The notes below the pieces were generated by a model, which saw nothing but the letters and a program-made list of their open reading frames with translations, was not told the DNA's origin and searched no databases. The translations under genes and the position numbers were made by a program. Shown here in pieces: positions 1-10,361 of a stretch of DNA of 64,000 bases; positions within the stretch are counted from its first letter, which is position 1, and every line of letters begins with the position of its first letter. The DNA comes from Lachnospiraceae bacterium YSB2008 (GTDB lineage Bacteria > Bacillota > Clostridia > Lachnospirales > Lachnospiraceae): positions 62,001-126,000 of the forward strand of contig JHWR01000001.1 in assembly GCA_000687655.1 (NCBI GenBank). The letters are read 5' to 3'.

Positions 1-427
1 ATGAGATAGCCCAGCCCCTGTAACCTGTATAGAAGTCTATAGCTATAAGAAGTATGGTTGTAAGAATTATAGTAAGGCCTATCTTCTTGGCTATTCCGGA
101 GTCATGTCTTATCCAGTAGATCATGGAAAAATAGAAATAAAAGGCAGAAAATCCCGCTATGGCAGACCACATGAATTCCGGTGTAACTATATAATTGATA
201 AGAATAGCAACGATCTCACTTACTATGATGGCAAAAAGTATTATCCTCATCATGAGACTGATCTTCTTTTCACGGGATCTGACATCCGGATATCCTGACA
301 TACTTTCCCTGAAAAGTCCCAGAGTCTCCTTATCCTCTTCCCCGACAGAGTCAATGATCTTGTGGCAGAGAGGACAGGCATCGCTGTCGTCATATATTAA
401 TATGTTGCAGTTAGTACATTTATTCAT
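1..427 (-). CDS. zinc-ribbon membrane protein, DUF6320-like (partial, runs off window)
   Basis: An open frame on the minus strand starts with ATG at 427 and continues past base 1, so only about 142 N-terminal residues are visible. It opens with a four-cysteine ribbon (C4, C7, C18, C21: CTNC then CPLC), followed from about residue 55 by at least three hydrophobic segments. The ATG lies inside the end of the upstream acyltransferase gene and the two overlap by 8 bases (ATGAATAA), so they are probably translationally coupled. In Lachnospiraceae a condensation-fold protein is often paired with a protein of this build (DUF6320); that assignment is from memory of the family. The function is unknown. 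Confidence 0.7.
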   Translation of the reverse strand, partial: MNKCTNCNILIYDDSDACPLCHKIIDSVGEEDKETLGLFRESMSGYPDVRSREKKISLMMRIILFAIIVSEIVAILINYIVTPEFMWSAIAGFSAFYFYFSMIYWIRHDSGIAKKIGLTIILTTILLIAIDFYTGYRGWAIS

Positions 428-1700
428 ATATCTCGTTCGTCTGTATTGCTACAGGGACGCCCTCCTTGGTTAATGTCTGGAAGAATCTCCTCTGTATGGA
501 TGTATCAGTAAGTATGGAGCTGAATGTGATATTCAGAACCCCGTCATAAGAGCAGACGCTGGCTTTGATATTCTGTCCTTCTGACATGGACAAAAGGCAC
601 GAGAAGCCTTTCACGTACTGTTTATAAGGTTCTCTTATCACTATATTTCCTATATTCGTAAGTGTAGTCGTATTCGAATGACTCGAAGCCGCATACACCT
701 GCTTAATTGCAAGATTCTTAATGAAGAGTGGTATGACACGGAGAGTCATATTCATTTCATTTGAAACATTATAAGAAATGATATCATCGAGATTCTCTTT
801 GGTCATCTGCCTGTCAAGGCTTTCACAAACTATACTGAGCACTTCTTCGAAGCTGTAATCATCTATCTCAGGTCTGAACTCAGCGGCAAGAATTGCAAAG
901 AAATTCTTCATTGTATGAGAATCATAGTAAGGTCTGAGATTGACCGGAACGCCACATGAAATCGCGTCCTCAGACGGATGCCCTCCCAGGTACTCTTTAT
1001 ATATCGAGTATACATAGACACCGGTCAGAAACTTATTGATAGTAACTCCGTATCTCTTGCAGGCCGCCTTAAGCTCAGCTATAGGCATAAACCCATGTAT
1101 AACTCCTACTTCATCGCCCGGGAATGACTCGCCCGTGACGATAACCGCCTTCTCGTGCTTATACTTCTTCCTGTCCTTGCCCGGCTTTTTGTAATTCTTG
1201 ATATAGCTGTCCTCTTTGTCAAGAAACACATCATTTGATATTTTATCCGGCTCATCAGCCAGTTCTTCACTGTACTTAAGCCTGAGGTACTGATATACAA
1301 GTTCTTTGAGAAAAACAACTCCACCGAAACCATCTGTCAGAGCATGAAAAACTTCAAGATTTATCCTCTTCTCATAGTAAGTTACCCTGAACATGAAATG
1401 ATTATTTCTGCTCTTATTTATATAAGCTCCCGGGAAAGAATACTCTTCCCTTATAAGAGGCGCTTTTCTCTTATTCTCCTCAAAGTAATACCAGAAGAGA
1501 CCTGCTCTGAGCCTCATCCTGAATACATCAAAGCTCGGAAGAATCCTGTCCAGGGCCTCCTGGAGCAAATCCCTGTCAATATCCTCTGACAGCTCAGCAG
1601 ATATTCTATATACATTTGTCATTGTCTGCGTTGCTATAACCGGGAACAGAAGCGCTGTATTATCCAGCTTATCCCACGCAACCTTATCGTTTCTACCCAT
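420..1700 (-). CDS. condensation-fold / alcohol acetyltransferase-like acyltransferase
   Basis: About 426 residues. The HALTDG sequence near residue 119 is the HHxxxDG-type active-site motif of the condensation / alcohol acetyltransferase / WS-DGAT superfamily, with the second His and the Asp in place. The rest fits the two-lobed fold of about 430 residues. Such enzymes transfer an acyl group from CoA or a carrier protein to an alcohol or amine. I place the start at ATG 1700 because AGGA lies 8 bases upstream; a TTG two codons earlier sits too close to it. The gene overlaps the next one by 8 bases. The pairing with a multi-pass membrane protein suggests a lipid or cell-surface substrate, which is inference. 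Confidence 0.7.
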   Translation of the reverse strand: MGRNDKVAWDKLDNTALLFPVIATQTMTNVYRISAELSEDIDRDLLQEALDRILPSFDVFRMRLRAGLFWYYFEENKRKAPLIREEYSFPGAYINKSRNNHFMFRVTYYEKRINLEVFHALTDGFGGVVFLKELVYQYLRLKYSEELADEPDKISNDVFLDKEDSYIKNYKKPGKDRKKYKHEKAVIVTGESFPGDEVGVIHGFMPIAELKAACKRYGVTINKFLTGVYVYSIYKEYLGGHPSEDAISCGVPVNLRPYYDSHTMKNFFAILAAEFRPEIDDYSFEEVLSIVCESLDRQMTKENLDDIISYNVSNEMNMTLRVIPLFIKNLAIKQVYAASSHSNTTTLTNIGNIVIREPYKQYVKGFSCLLSMSEGQNIKASVCSYDGVLNITFSSILTDTSIQRRFFQTLTKEGVPVAIQTNEIYE

Positions 1701-1720
1701 AACCAAAATCCTAATTATAT

Positions 1721-1750
1721 ATTAGGGCAGCATATTAATGCTGCCCTAAT
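1721..1750 (-). terminator. 13-bp perfect hairpin after the aminotransferase gene
   Basis: The arms ATTAGGGCAGCAT (1721-1733) and ATGCTGCCCTAAT (1738-1750) are perfectly complementary around a 4-base loop, 20 bases past the aminotransferase stop. The bases that follow on the minus strand are AT-rich but not a clean T run, so termination may be partial and could let transcription reach the acyltransferase gene. Confidence 0.6.
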
Positions 1751-1769
1751 CAAATTGCTAAAGAGTTTT

Positions 1770-3062
1770 TCAGTCCTTCATTTCTTTATATATCTTCTCA
1801 GCACTGACAAGTCTTACACAAAGAGTGAAAAGCTCTGCTGCAATCCTGAGATCATCAAGTGTAGGATATGTAGGTGCTATACGGATATTTGAATCCTGAG
1901 GATCATTTCCATATGGCCATGTTGCTCCGGCACCTGTCATAACAACACCTGCCTTCTTTGCTGCCTGAACTATATCTTTTGCACAGCCCGGAAGTGCATC
2001 AAATCCTATGAAATATCCACCCTTTGGCTTTGTCCATTCACCTACGCCAAGTCCGCCTAAGTTTCTCTCAAGTGTATCAAGAACAACTTCGAACTTAGGT
2101 CTTATGATGTCTGCATGCTTTCTCATGTGCTCTGTCATACCATGTATATCCTTGAAGAATCTTACATGACGGAGCTGATTAACCTTGTCATGACCTATGG
2201 TCTGGTTCTTCATCTGCTTCATGATATCTTCCAGGTTGTTAGGTGATGTTGCGAGTGCCGCTATACCACTTCCAGGGAAGGTTATCTTTGAAGTTGATGC
2301 GAATTTATATACAAGGTCAGGGTTACCTGCTCTCTTACATTCAGCAAGTATCTCAATAAGGTAATCCTGCTCATCATCATAGAGATGATGTATGCCATAT
2401 GCATTGTCCCAGAAAATTCTGAAATCCTTTGCAGCCGGCTTAAGTCTTGCAAACCTTCTTACTGTCTCATCTGAGTATGAATAACCCTGTGGGTTTGAAT
2501 ACTTAGGTACACACCATATACCCTTGATGCTGTCATCCTCTGAAACAAGCTTTTCAACTGTATCCATATCAGGTCCGTCCGGAGTCATCGGTACAGGAAT
2601 CATATCGATGCCGAAGTATTCTGTTATGGCAAAATGTCTGTCATAACCCGGAACCGGGCAGAGGAACTTGATATTCTGAAGCTTGCACCATGGAGTATTT
2701 CCGAGAATACCATGTGTCATTGCGCGGGCAATGGTATCATACATTACATTTAAAGATGAATTACCATATATGATAATATTATCAGGATTGTTCTCCATCA
2801 TATCACCGATGAGAACCTTTGCCTCGTCGATACCTGTAAGTACACCGTAGTTACGGCAGTCTGTTCCATCTTCACAGGAAAGGTCAGCCTTTGAATTCAG
2901 TGCATCCATCATTCCCATTGAAAGGTCAAGCTGCTCACGGCATGGCTTACCTCTGCTCATATCGAGTGAAAGGTCAAGGTCCTGAAATCTTTTGTATTCT
3001 GCTTTCAGCTCCTCGATTTCCTTCGCGAGTTCTTCCTTCTTCATATCTTTATAAGCTTTCAT
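1770..3062 (-). CDS. aspartate aminotransferase-type PLP enzyme (class I/II)
   Basis: 430 residues, the usual length for the bacterial branch once called Asp_aminotransf (PF12897). Visible landmarks are the N-terminal DMSRGKPC segment, YGVLTGIDEAK, and the PLP-lysine region STSKITFPGSGIA (about residues 255-267), followed by a glycine-rich phosphate-binding loop near FIGFDALPG. It probably exchanges amino groups between aspartate (or another amino acid) and 2-oxoglutarate in the cytosol. The ATG is 25 bases after the stop of the upstream small membrane-protein gene, so the two may be cotranscribed. Exact substrate preference cannot be read from sequence. Confidence 0.85.
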   Translation of the reverse strand: MKAYKDMKKEELAKEIEELKAEYKRFQDLDLSLDMSRGKPCREQLDLSMGMMDALNSKADLSCEDGTDCRNYGVLTGIDEAKVLIGDMMENNPDNIIIYGNSSLNVMYDTIARAMTHGILGNTPWCKLQNIKFLCPVPGYDRHFAITEYFGIDMIPVPMTPDGPDMDTVEKLVSEDDSIKGIWCVPKYSNPQGYSYSDETVRRFARLKPAAKDFRIFWDNAYGIHHLYDDEQDYLIEILAECKRAGNPDLVYKFASTSKITFPGSGIAALATSPNNLEDIMKQMKNQTIGHDKVNQLRHVRFFKDIHGMTEHMRKHADIIRPKFEVVLDTLERNLGGLGVGEWTKPKGGYFIGFDALPGCAKDIVQAAKKAGVVMTGAGATWPYGNDPQDSNIRIAPTYPTLDDLRIAAELFTLCVRLVSAEKIYKEMKD

Positions 3063-3087
3063 CTTCTTACGTCTCCTTATATTTAAT

Positions 3088-3627
3088 CTATATCATCTTT
3101 GCTATAGCTGCTTTAACTTTCTCAGCTATATCTATATTCTTGAGAGCTTCTTCGACCTTAGCCTTAATAGCTTCCTCAATAATATCCTTCTTAAATCTCT
3201 CAGTACCCTGCTCCTTTACAGCAATTGCACGTTCCTTTACATTTTCTGCCTGAACCTTCACCTTATCAACTATAACCGGAAGGTCTTCTGACGCAAAGTT
3301 AACCGCATAACTCTTTCCGTCTTCTATAAGCTTCTCACCTGTCTTTGTAAATGCAAATGCTCCGACAGCAGCTGTAAATGTACCGATTATTATTCTTCTT
3401 ATACCACGGAACAGATTCCTGTTGCTCTCTCTTTCGAGTGATTCGATTTCATCCATGAATCCGTCTTCACCCTCACTCCACTCATCGTACTGCATTTCCT
3501 TAAGTCTGTTAGACTTGATAATATTAGCAACACCTGCAACGATTATACCGATACCTGCACCTATAACAGCACCCTTGATGATATCTGATACTTCGATATT
3601 ACATTCACATTTTCCACACTTGTCCAT
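3088..3627 (-). CDS. small YtxH-like membrane-anchored protein
   Basis: 179 residues. A Cys-rich start (CGKCEC) is followed by a glycine-rich hydrophobic segment (about residues 17-38), a charged stretch, a second hydrophobic segment (about 76-96), and a long Lys/Glu helix with coiled-coil character to the C-terminus. The layout resembles YtxH-type general stress proteins, but no diagnostic motif is seen, so this is only a fold-level comparison. It lies 13 bases after the stop of the EAL-domain gene and 25 bases before the aminotransferase gene on the same strand. Confidence 0.55.
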   Translation of the reverse strand: MDKCGKCECNIEVSDIIKGAVIGAGIGIIVAGVANIIKSNRLKEMQYDEWSEGEDGFMDEIESLERESNRNLFRGIRRIIIGTFTAAVGAFAFTKTGEKLIEDGKSYAVNFASEDLPVIVDKVKVQAENVKERAIAVKEQGTERFKKDIIEEAIKAKVEEALKNIDIAEKVKAAIAKMI

Positions 3628-3640
3628 CTGCTTACCCTCC

Positions 3641-5554
3641 TTAAGCTGTTTTATCCATATAGTTCTTAAGATTCTCTATCGGAATAGGCTTTGAATATTT
3701 GAAGCCCTGTAAATACTTAGCCGACATCTTGAGGCACTGTTCCTCATCCTCTTCAGTCTCAACCCCTTCATACAGCACAGAATACTTCATCTCGCTGAAC
3801 ATCCTTGCCATATATGAAACCATCATCTCAGAGGTACTTCCCGTCGTACACGCGATTACCAGCGACCTGTCGAACTTGATTATATCAAACGGAAGCTCCA
3901 TGATTCTTTCAAGATTGGAGTATCCCGTTCCAAAGTCATCAAGATAGAATTTCATACCCTGTTCCTTCAGAACATCTATCTTCTCTTTTACCATAATGAA
4001 GTCTTCCTCATTCTGGCTCTCTGTAATCTCAATGGCAATCTTATCAAATGGAACGCCCGAATCCTTAATAACCTTGCTTATGCTTGAACAGAAGCCTGCC
4101 TCATGCATTTCCATTATCGATACATTTACGGATATTCTTTCTATCCTGTACCCTTCGTCGAGAAGATTTTTGACAGCCATACATGTCTTATGCAGGATTA
4201 CCAGGCTGAGCGAATGTATAAGTCCGCTCTCCTCTGCAAGAGGAATGAATTCATTCGGATATATCATCCCGATCTCAGGAAGCCTTATCCTCATAAGTGC
4301 TTCAGCTGTATCATATCTTCCTGCCTTGATATTGAAAACAGGCTGACAGTATACTATAACGCGTTCATCATTAAGATTCCTCTTATTGGCAATATCCTCA
4401 AGCTGTTCTATAATGAATCTCTTTCTCTTAAAGGATTCAAGATCCTCCGGCTGGAAGTAATGAACAGTATTCTCTTCCATCGAAGCTTCGATATGCTTGA
4501 TAAGCTTGACATAGTCTTTATTCTCGCTGATAACAGATCTTGATTTCATGATGACTATCTTATAGTCATGCCTGTATCTCGGATAAATCTCCTGAAAACG
4601 ATTGAGCATTATATTGATGATATGCTCATAATTTGCATTCTTCTCTATATCTGCAACGAGTATCATGCGTCCCGGAGCCACCTGGAAGAGAGTTGCTCCT
4701 TGATAGAATTCCCCGGCAAACCTTCTGATTGCCTCACGGATTTCCTTCGGATACTTAATGCTGTCAGTATCAAAATCTTTCATGTAAAGACTCATCAGGA
4801 CAAGCATCTTCTCACGTTTATGATAATAATCTATATAATCATTGAATGAACCTGCATCCAGTGATCCGATATCGACATCATACGGATTGGAGTGAACCAG
4901 ATACATAACTGCAAAAAGCGGAAGCAGGAACGAAACTGTTGTAAATGAAGCATGTCCATAAGCCGCCTGTCTCAGAAGAACCAGGAAAGATACTATAGCA
5001 ACCATTATAATGCTGTACACTATCTGCTTAAATATACGGTTCCTGTGTACAATAAGCATGATCATAATGATTATAACAAAGTACAGATAACCGATTACAA
5101 ATGTATCGATTCCTGTGTTCTTTGCTCCGGTTTCGTTTAAATTGAATCCAAAACCCAAAGCAATACTGAGTATCTCAAGCATGATCAATGCAATATAGAC
5201 AGCGAACGAAATGCCTGTCAGAACCTTGTACTTCCTCTCATGAAGATGAAGTATGATTCTCAGATAAATAACATAAAAGTAAAGATTACCCAGCAATGTA
5301 AAATGAAAAAGAATCCTGAGCGTATAAACGAGCTTAACAGGCATTGAACCCGGATTCATAGTGCCATAATGATAAAGTATACTGATAAAAGCTGCGGCCA
5401 TAAGTAAGCCTATTACAAATTTGAAAACAGAATAAAGCCTGCTCTTAGTTACGTAAGACAGACTCAGAAGTATTATAAATACTACACATATGGTCAATAC
5501 AGTTATATCCCCGACAGGAAAATAGCTGCCTGTATCCAGTACACTTTCGCCCAT
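3641..5554 (-). CDS. membrane-bound EAL-domain cyclic-di-GMP phosphodiesterase
   Basis: About 637 residues. The N-terminal third carries roughly seven or eight membrane segments, a degenerate GGDEF-like region follows (about 240-370), and the C-terminal 250 residues form an EAL domain. The catalytic set is complete: EAL in AEALMRI, N in NVSIME, E in EITES, DD in LDDFGTGYSNL, K in KFDRSL, E in YEGVETEE, and QGF near the end. The domain should hydrolyse c-di-GMP to pGpG at the inner membrane, perhaps under control of the membrane sensor. I favour ATG 5554, preceded by AGAGG; a GTG seven codons upstream has no visible ribosome site. Confidence 0.85.
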   Translation of the reverse strand: MGESVLDTGSYFPVGDITVLTICVVFIILLSLSYVTKSRLYSVFKFVIGLLMAAAFISILYHYGTMNPGSMPVKLVYTLRILFHFTLLGNLYFYVIYLRIILHLHERKYKVLTGISFAVYIALIMLEILSIALGFGFNLNETGAKNTGIDTFVIGYLYFVIIIMIMLIVHRNRIFKQIVYSIIMVAIVSFLVLLRQAAYGHASFTTVSFLLPLFAVMYLVHSNPYDVDIGSLDAGSFNDYIDYYHKREKMLVLMSLYMKDFDTDSIKYPKEIREAIRRFAGEFYQGATLFQVAPGRMILVADIEKNANYEHIINIMLNRFQEIYPRYRHDYKIVIMKSRSVISENKDYVKLIKHIEASMEENTVHYFQPEDLESFKRKRFIIEQLEDIANKRNLNDERVIVYCQPVFNIKAGRYDTAEALMRIRLPEIGMIYPNEFIPLAEESGLIHSLSLVILHKTCMAVKNLLDEGYRIERISVNVSIMEMHEAGFCSSISKVIKDSGVPFDKIAIEITESQNEEDFIMVKEKIDVLKEQGMKFYLDDFGTGYSNLERIMELPFDIIKFDRSLVIACTTGSTSEMMVSYMARMFSEMKYSVLYEGVETEEDEEQCLKMSAKYLQGFKYSKPIPIENLKNYMDKTA

Positions 5555-5651
5555 AAACACCTCTATAAAATACACATACAGTCAACAATGTATTTTACCA
5601 CATATAGCACACGAAAACAACGTAAAACAGAGCTGTCAGAGGTTAATAAAT

Positions 5652-5690
5652 AAAAAAAATTCCTTCGGAATCCGAAGACTCCGAAGGAAT
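5652..5690 (-). terminator. tuf rho-independent terminator
   Basis: ATTCCTTCGGA (5659-5669) pairs with TCCGAAGGAAT (5680-5690). On the minus strand the hairpin is followed directly by eight T (A run at 5652-5659). It lies 22 bases past the tuf stop. Confidence 0.9.
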
Positions 5691-5711
5691 GATAATTACT
5701 TAAGTAAATAA

Positions 5712-6899
5712 TTACTCAATGATTGATACAACAGAACCTGAACCAACTGTTCTACCACCCTCACGGATAGCGAAACGAAGTCCCTGCTCCATAGCAACTG
5801 GGTGGATAAGCTCGATGCTCATCTCTACGTTATCACCAGGCATGCACATTTCTGTACCTGCAGGAAGGTTACAAACACCAGTAACGTCTGTTGTTCTGAA
5901 GTAGAACTGTGGACGATAGTTGTTGAAGAATGGTGTATGACGTCCACCTTCATCCTTAGTAAGAACGTAAACCTGAGCTGTAAACTTCTTATGGCATGTT
6001 ACTGAACCCGGCTTAGCGAGAACCTGTCCCTTTTCAACCTCATCACGGTTGATACCACGAAGAAGTGCACCGATGTTATCACCAGCACGAGCTTCATCAA
6101 GCATCTTACGGAACATTTCGATACCAGTTACAACTGTCTTCTTAACATCTTCCTTGATACCAAGGATTTCAAGTTCCTCATTAAGGTGAAGTGTACCACG
6201 CTCTACTCTACCTGTAGCAACTGTACCACGACCTGTGATTGTGAATACGTCCTCAACAGGCATAAGGAATGGCTTATCTGTATCTCTTTCTGGAGTTGGG
6301 ATGTACTCATCAACTGTCTTCATAAGTTCCATGATCTTGTCGCCCCACTCGCCGTTTGGATCTTCAAGAGCCTTAAGAGCTGAACCCTGGATGATTGGGC
6401 ATCCTTCGAAACCATACTCTTCAAGAACTTCTGAAACTTCCATCTCAACGAGCTCGATAAGCTCTGGATCATCAACCATATCACACTTGTTAAGGAAAAC
6501 GATGATATATGGAACGTTAACCTGACGAGCGAGAAGGATGTGCTCCTTTGTCTGAGCCATAACACCGTCAGTAGCAGCAACAACGAGGATAGCACCATCC
6601 ATCTGAGCAGCACCAGTGATCATGTTCTTTACATAGTCAGCATGGCCTGGGCAGTCAACGTGTGCATAGTGTCTGTTTTCTGTCTCATACTCAACGTGAG
6701 CTGTTGAAATTGTGATACCTCTTTCTCTCTCTTCTGGAGCCTTATCGATATTAGCGAAATCAACAGCAGCGTTACCTGCAACTCTAGCTGCAAGAACTGA
6801 TGTGATAGCAGCTGTAAGAGTTGTCTTACCGTGGTCAACGTGACCGATTGTACCAATGTTACAATGTGGCTTTGTTCTTTCGAATTTTGCTTTTGCCAT
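5712..6899 (-). CDS. tuf: elongation factor Tu
   Basis: 395 residues, full length. G1 GHVDHGKT (residues 19-26), DCPGH near residue 81 and NKCD near 136 are intact, and the beta-barrel domains 2 and 3 follow. EF-Tu brings aminoacyl-tRNA to the ribosome as a GTP complex. The gene ends the rpoBC-rpsLG-fusA-tuf block, has its own strong promoter in the fusA-tuf gap and its own terminator, so it can be transcribed above the level of the operon. The antisense frames over the gene have no support. Confidence 0.98.
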   Translation of the reverse strand: MAKAKFERTKPHCNIGTIGHVDHGKTTLTAAITSVLAARVAGNAAVDFANIDKAPEERERGITISTAHVEYETENRHYAHVDCPGHADYVKNMITGAAQMDGAILVVAATDGVMAQTKEHILLARQVNVPYIIVFLNKCDMVDDPELIELVEMEVSEVLEEYGFEGCPIIQGSALKALEDPNGEWGDKIMELMKTVDEYIPTPERDTDKPFLMPVEDVFTITGRGTVATGRVERGTLHLNEELEILGIKEDVKKTVVTGIEMFRKMLDEARAGDNIGALLRGINRDEVEKGQVLAKPGSVTCHKKFTAQVYVLTKDEGGRHTPFFNNYRPQFYFRTTDVTGVCNLPAGTEMCMPGDNVEMSIELIHPVAMEQGLRFAIREGGRTVGSGSVVSIIE

Positions 6900-6965
6900 T
6901 TTAAATATTCCTCCTTAGTTTTATACCCATGTTATATGGGCATGTCTTTTTCAACGCTGTTTGTA

Positions 6966-6994
6966 ATTATATTAAAAAACTTAGCGTATTTCAA
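6966..6994 (-). promoter_or_regulatory. sigma-A promoter for tuf
   Basis: On the minus strand TTGAAA (6989-6994) and TATAAT (6966-6971) are separated by exactly 17 bases, between the fusA stop and the tuf start. A GCCCATAT...ATGGGTA hairpin and AGGAGG lie between the promoter and the tuf ATG. Confidence 0.8.
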
Positions 6995-7021
6995 GATACT
7001 TTTAGTTTAATTTCTTTACAA

Positions 7022-9172
7022 TTAGTTCTTATCTGAGAGAACCTTCTCCTGAATGTTCTTAGGACACTGTTCATACTTTTCAAAGAACATTGAATAGTTA
7101 CCACGACCCTGTGTTCTTGAACGAAGATCTGTAGAGTAACCAAACATCTCTGAAAGTGGTACATAAGCCTTTACAAGCTTACCGTTACCAACATCCTCCA
7201 TACCTTCAACACGGCCACGACGGCTGTTAAGATCGCCGATAACATCACCCATGTATTCAGCAGGCATAGTTACTTCAACCTTCATAACAGGCTCAAGAAG
7301 TACAGGATTACCCTTCTGCATAGCTTCCTTGAATGCCATAGAACCGGCAATGTGGAATGCCATTTCAGATGAGTCTACTTCATGGTATGAACCATCATAT
7401 ACTGTAGCTGATACACCAAGTACAGGGAATCCACCAAGTATACCTGCCTGAGCAGCTTCTTCGATACCTTCACCAACTGCAGGGATATATTCCTTAGGAA
7501 TGTTACCACCAACAACTGTTGACTCGAACTTAAATGTCTCCTCAGCATTAGCATCCATAGGCTCAAACTTAACCTTACAGTGACCGTACTGTCCACGACC
7601 ACCTGACTGCTTAGCATACTTACTGTCAACATCAACTGCCTTTGTGAATGTCTCTTTGTAAGCAACCTGAGGAGCACCAACGTTAGCTTCTACCTTAAAT
7701 TCACGGAGAAGTCTGTCAACGATGATCTCAAGGTGAAGCTCACCCATTCCGGCGATGATTGTCTGACCTGTCTCAGTATCAGTATGTGTCTTAAATGTAG
7801 GATCTTCTTCTGCGAGCTTAGCAAGTGCATTTGCAAGCTTATCCTGACCGTCCTTTGTCTTTGGCTCGATAGCGAGCTCGATAACTGGGTCTGGGAATTC
7901 CATAGACTCAAGTATAACAGGATGCTGCTCATCACAGATTGTATCACCTGTTGTAGTATTCTTAAGACCTACTACTGCAGCGATATCTCCTGAATAAACT
8001 CTCTCTATATCCTTACGATCATTAGCATGCATCTGAACTATACGTCCAACACGCTCCTTATAATCCTTTGTTGCATTGAGTACATATGAGCCCTTGTTGA
8101 GCTTACCTGAATATACTCTTATGAATGCAAGCTTTCCTACGAAAGGATCTGCAACTATCTTAAATGCAAGAGCTGCGAAAGGTTCATCATCTGATGACTT
8201 CTTTGTAACTTCATTTCCGTTAAGATCTACACCCTTGATATCAGGGATATCTGTTGGTGCAGGCATGAACTCGATAACTGCATCGATAAGCTTCTGTATA
8301 CCCTTGTTCTGATGAGCAGAACCACAGCATACAGGAACGACTCTTGACTTCTCTCCTGCAGCATCTGTTATATGAGCACATGTTCCCTTACGAAGTGCAG
8401 CCTTAAGCTGATCTATAGAAGGCTCTTCTCCTTCAAGATAAAGCATCATAAGCTCATCATCAAGCTCACAACAAGCCTCAACGAGCTCTGTATGATACTT
8501 CTCAGCCTGCTCCTTCATATCATCAGGGATATCTGTAACACTTATGTCCTCACCCTTTGAATCGTTGTAGATATATGCTTTCATCTCGAACAGATCGATA
8601 ATTCCCTGGAAGTAATCTTCCTTACCGATTGGAAGGTTGATAACTATAGGTCTCTTACCAAGTCTTGTTCTGATCTCATCTACTGTATTGTAGAAATTTG
8701 CACCAAGGATATCCATCTTGTTGACGAATGCCATTCTTGGTACGTGATATGTATCTGCCTGACGCCATACATTTTCTGACTGTGGCTCAACACCACCCTT
8801 AGCATCGAATACACCTACGGCACCATCAAGTACACGGAGTGAACGCTCAACTTCAACTGTGAAGTCAACGTGACCCGGAGTATCTATGATATTGATGCGG
8901 TGCTCTTCTGCACCTGCCTTAGGCTTAGTCTGATCCTGCACAGTCCAATGGCAAGTAGTAGCGGCAGATGTAATGGTGATACCTCTTTCCTGCTCCTGTT
9001 CCATCCAGTCCATGGTAGCAGTACCTTCATAGGTCTCACCAATCTTGTGGTTAACACCAGTATAATAAAGAATTCTTTCCGTAAGAGTTGTCTTACCGGC
9101 ATCGATGTGAGCCATGATTCCGATATTACGTGTTCTCTCAAGTGGATATTCTCTTGTTCCTGATCCAGCCAA
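7022..9172 (-). CDS. fusA: elongation factor G
   Basis: 716 residues, slightly longer than usual. P-loop AHIDAGKTT (about 21-29), DTPGHVDF near residue 96 and NKMD are intact, and domains II-V follow to a normal C-terminus. EF-G drives translocation and ribosome recycling. The start is a TTG at 9172: AGGAGG (9181-9186) stands 8 bases upstream and the first residues [19 protein letters not shown] align with the family, so a rare start codon rather than a missed ATG. It lies 24 bases after rpsG in the str-type operon. Confidence 0.97.
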   Translation of the reverse strand: MAGSGTREYPLERTRNIGIMAHIDAGKTTLTERILYYTGVNHKIGETYEGTATMDWMEQEQERGITITSAATTCHWTVQDQTKPKAGAEEHRINIIDTPGHVDFTVEVERSLRVLDGAVGVFDAKGGVEPQSENVWRQADTYHVPRMAFVNKMDILGANFYNTVDEIRTRLGKRPIVINLPIGKEDYFQGIIDLFEMKAYIYNDSKGEDISVTDIPDDMKEQAEKYHTELVEACCELDDELMMLYLEGEEPSIDQLKAALRKGTCAHITDAAGEKSRVVPVCCGSAHQNKGIQKLIDAVIEFMPAPTDIPDIKGVDLNGNEVTKKSSDDEPFAALAFKIVADPFVGKLAFIRVYSGKLNKGSYVLNATKDYKERVGRIVQMHANDRKDIERVYSGDIAAVVGLKNTTTGDTICDEQHPVILESMEFPDPVIELAIEPKTKDGQDKLANALAKLAEEDPTFKTHTDTETGQTIIAGMGELHLEIIVDRLLREFKVEANVGAPQVAYKETFTKAVDVDSKYAKQSGGRGQYGHCKVKFEPMDANAEETFKFESTVVGGNIPKEYIPAVGEGIEEAAQAGILGGFPVLGVSATVYDGSYHEVDSSEMAFHIAGSMAFKEAMQKGNPVLLEPVMKVEVTMPAEYMGDVIGDLNSRRGRVEGMEDVGNGKLVKAYVPLSEMFGYSTDLRSRTQGRGNYSMFFEKYEQCPKNIQEKVLSDKN

Positions 9173-9196
9173 GATTCTTTCCTCCTATTCTTACTA

Positions 9197-9667
9197 TTAG
9201 AAACGATAATGAGCAAATGCCTTGTTAGCCTCTGCCATTCTGTGCATTTCTTCTTTACGCTTAACAGATGATCCTGTATTGTTGGATGCATCGATAAGCT
9301 CCATCGCAAGTCTCTCTTCCATTGTCTTCTCAGTTCTCTGACGTGAGAAGTTGGTCAGCCAGCGAAGACCAAGTGTCTGTCTTCTATCAGGTCTTACTTC
9401 AATAGGTACCTGATATGTAGCACCACCGATACGTCTTGCCTTAACCTCGAGCTGAGGCATAACATTGTTCATAGCTGCCTCGAAAACCTCGATAGGATCC
9501 TTGCCTGTCTGTTCCTTGATACGATCAAATGCGCCGTAAACGATCTTCTGAGCAACACCCTTCTTGCCATCAAGCATGATGTTGTTGATAAGACGTGTCA
9601 CAACCTTATTGTTGTATATAGGATCAGCCAGTACATCTCTTTTTACGATATGTCCCTTACGTGGCAC
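9197..9667 (-). CDS. rpsG: 30S ribosomal protein S7
   Basis: 156 residues, the normal length. It starts [16 protein letters not shown] and contains the [18 protein letters not shown]-like and [10 protein letters not shown] segments typical of S7. S7 nucleates assembly of the 30S head by binding 16S rRNA. It follows rpsL after a 134-base gap that holds an inverted repeat, and precedes fusA. Confidence 0.97.
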   Translation of the reverse strand: MPRKGHIVKRDVLADPIYNNKVVTRLINNIMLDGKKGVAQKIVYGAFDRIKEQTGKDPIEVFEAAMNNVMPQLEVKARRIGGATYQVPIEVRPDRRQTLGLRWLTNFSRQRTEKTMEERLAMELIDASNNTGSSVKRKEEMHRMAEANKAFAHYRF

Positions 9668-9701
9668 GGTTCTTCCCTCCTTAATAATAATTAATTCTTA
9701 G

Positions 9702-9730
9702 GTACTCACATATTTCCTGAATATGTGTAC
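9702..9730 (-). promoter_or_regulatory. inverted repeat in the rpsL-rpsG gap
   Basis: CACATATT (9707-9714) and AATATGTG (9720-9727) pair around a 5-base loop, and GTA/TAC can extend the stem past a small bulge. No T run follows, so it is not a classical terminator. S7 autoregulates the E. coli str operon from the rpsL-rpsG gap; whether this hairpin has that role here is a guess. Confidence 0.35.
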
Positions 9731-9801
9731 GTGCTGTATATAGGTAAAAGTTCGTGAAAACATCACCCTAACCAGCACAAAAACTTCGTTAGTATGACGG
9801 C

Positions 9802-10221
9802 TTATTTTGCATCCTTAGGACGCTTAGCACCATACTTAGAACGAGCCTGACGTCTCTTAGCAACACCTGCTGTATCAAGAGTACCTCTGATGATATGGTA
9901 TCTTGTACCAGGCAGATCCTTTACTCTTCCGCCACGGATAAGTACAACGCTGTGCTCCTGAAGATTGTGACCTTCACCTGGAATATAGCTTGTTACTTCG
10001 ATACCGTTAGAGAGACGAACTCTGGCGATCTTTCTAAGAGCTGAGTTAGGCTTCTTAGGAGTAGCTGTCTTAACTGCTGTACAAACACCTCTCTTCTGTG
10101 GAGAGCTTGTGTTAGTAGGCTTCTTCTTAAGTGAGTTAAAGCTTCTCTGAAGAGCTGGTGCAGTTGACTTCTTAACAGCTGTTTCTCTTCCCTTTCTAAC
10201 TAACTGGTTAAATGTAGGCAT
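9802..10221 (-). CDS. rpsL: 30S ribosomal protein S12
   Basis: 139 residues. The decoding-site loops [11 protein letters not shown] and [13 protein letters not shown] are intact, including the lysines that are altered in streptomycin-resistant mutants, so the protein looks streptomycin-sensitive in type. The start has a good AGGAGG-type site. It opens the rpsL-rpsG-fusA-tuf part of the block, 140 bases after rpoC, with a hairpin between. Confidence 0.97.
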   Translation of the reverse strand: MPTFNQLVRKGRETAVKKSTAPALQRSFNSLKKKPTNTSSPQKRGVCTAVKTATPKKPNSALRKIARVRLSNGIEVTSYIPGEGHNLQEHSVVLIRGGRVKDLPGTRYHIIRGTLDTAGVAKRRQARSKYGAKRPKDAK

Positions 10222-10293
10222 GTTTTCACCTCCTTGCTTAAATACTATACGATTCCGCTTCCCTTAAAATGTAATGCTTTAATGCACAACAAA

Positions 10294-10317
10294 GGGCATG
10301 CGGTTTTGCGCATGCCC
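10294..10317 (-). terminator. hairpin between rpoC and rpsL
   Basis: GGGCATGCG (10294-10302) pairs with CGCATGCCC (10309-10317). On the minus strand only a broken T tract follows (TTTGTTGTGC), so it is likely a partial terminator that separates rpoBC output from the rpsL group. Confidence 0.6.
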
Positions 10318-10361
10318 TAGTATTATATGTTTTATGTTTTTATGTGTCAAGAAGTTTTTGA

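Noticed and set aside
104-473. Two plus-strand open frames near the left edge
   Set aside because: They are antisense to the coherent zinc-ribbon membrane protein frame on the minus strand (ATG at 427, open to base 1) and have no ribosome sites or family features.
6320-9309. Several Leu/Ser-rich frames opposite or out of phase with tuf, fusA and rpsG
   Set aside because: Composition is typical of shadow frames of highly biased genes; the real frames are full-length translation factors.
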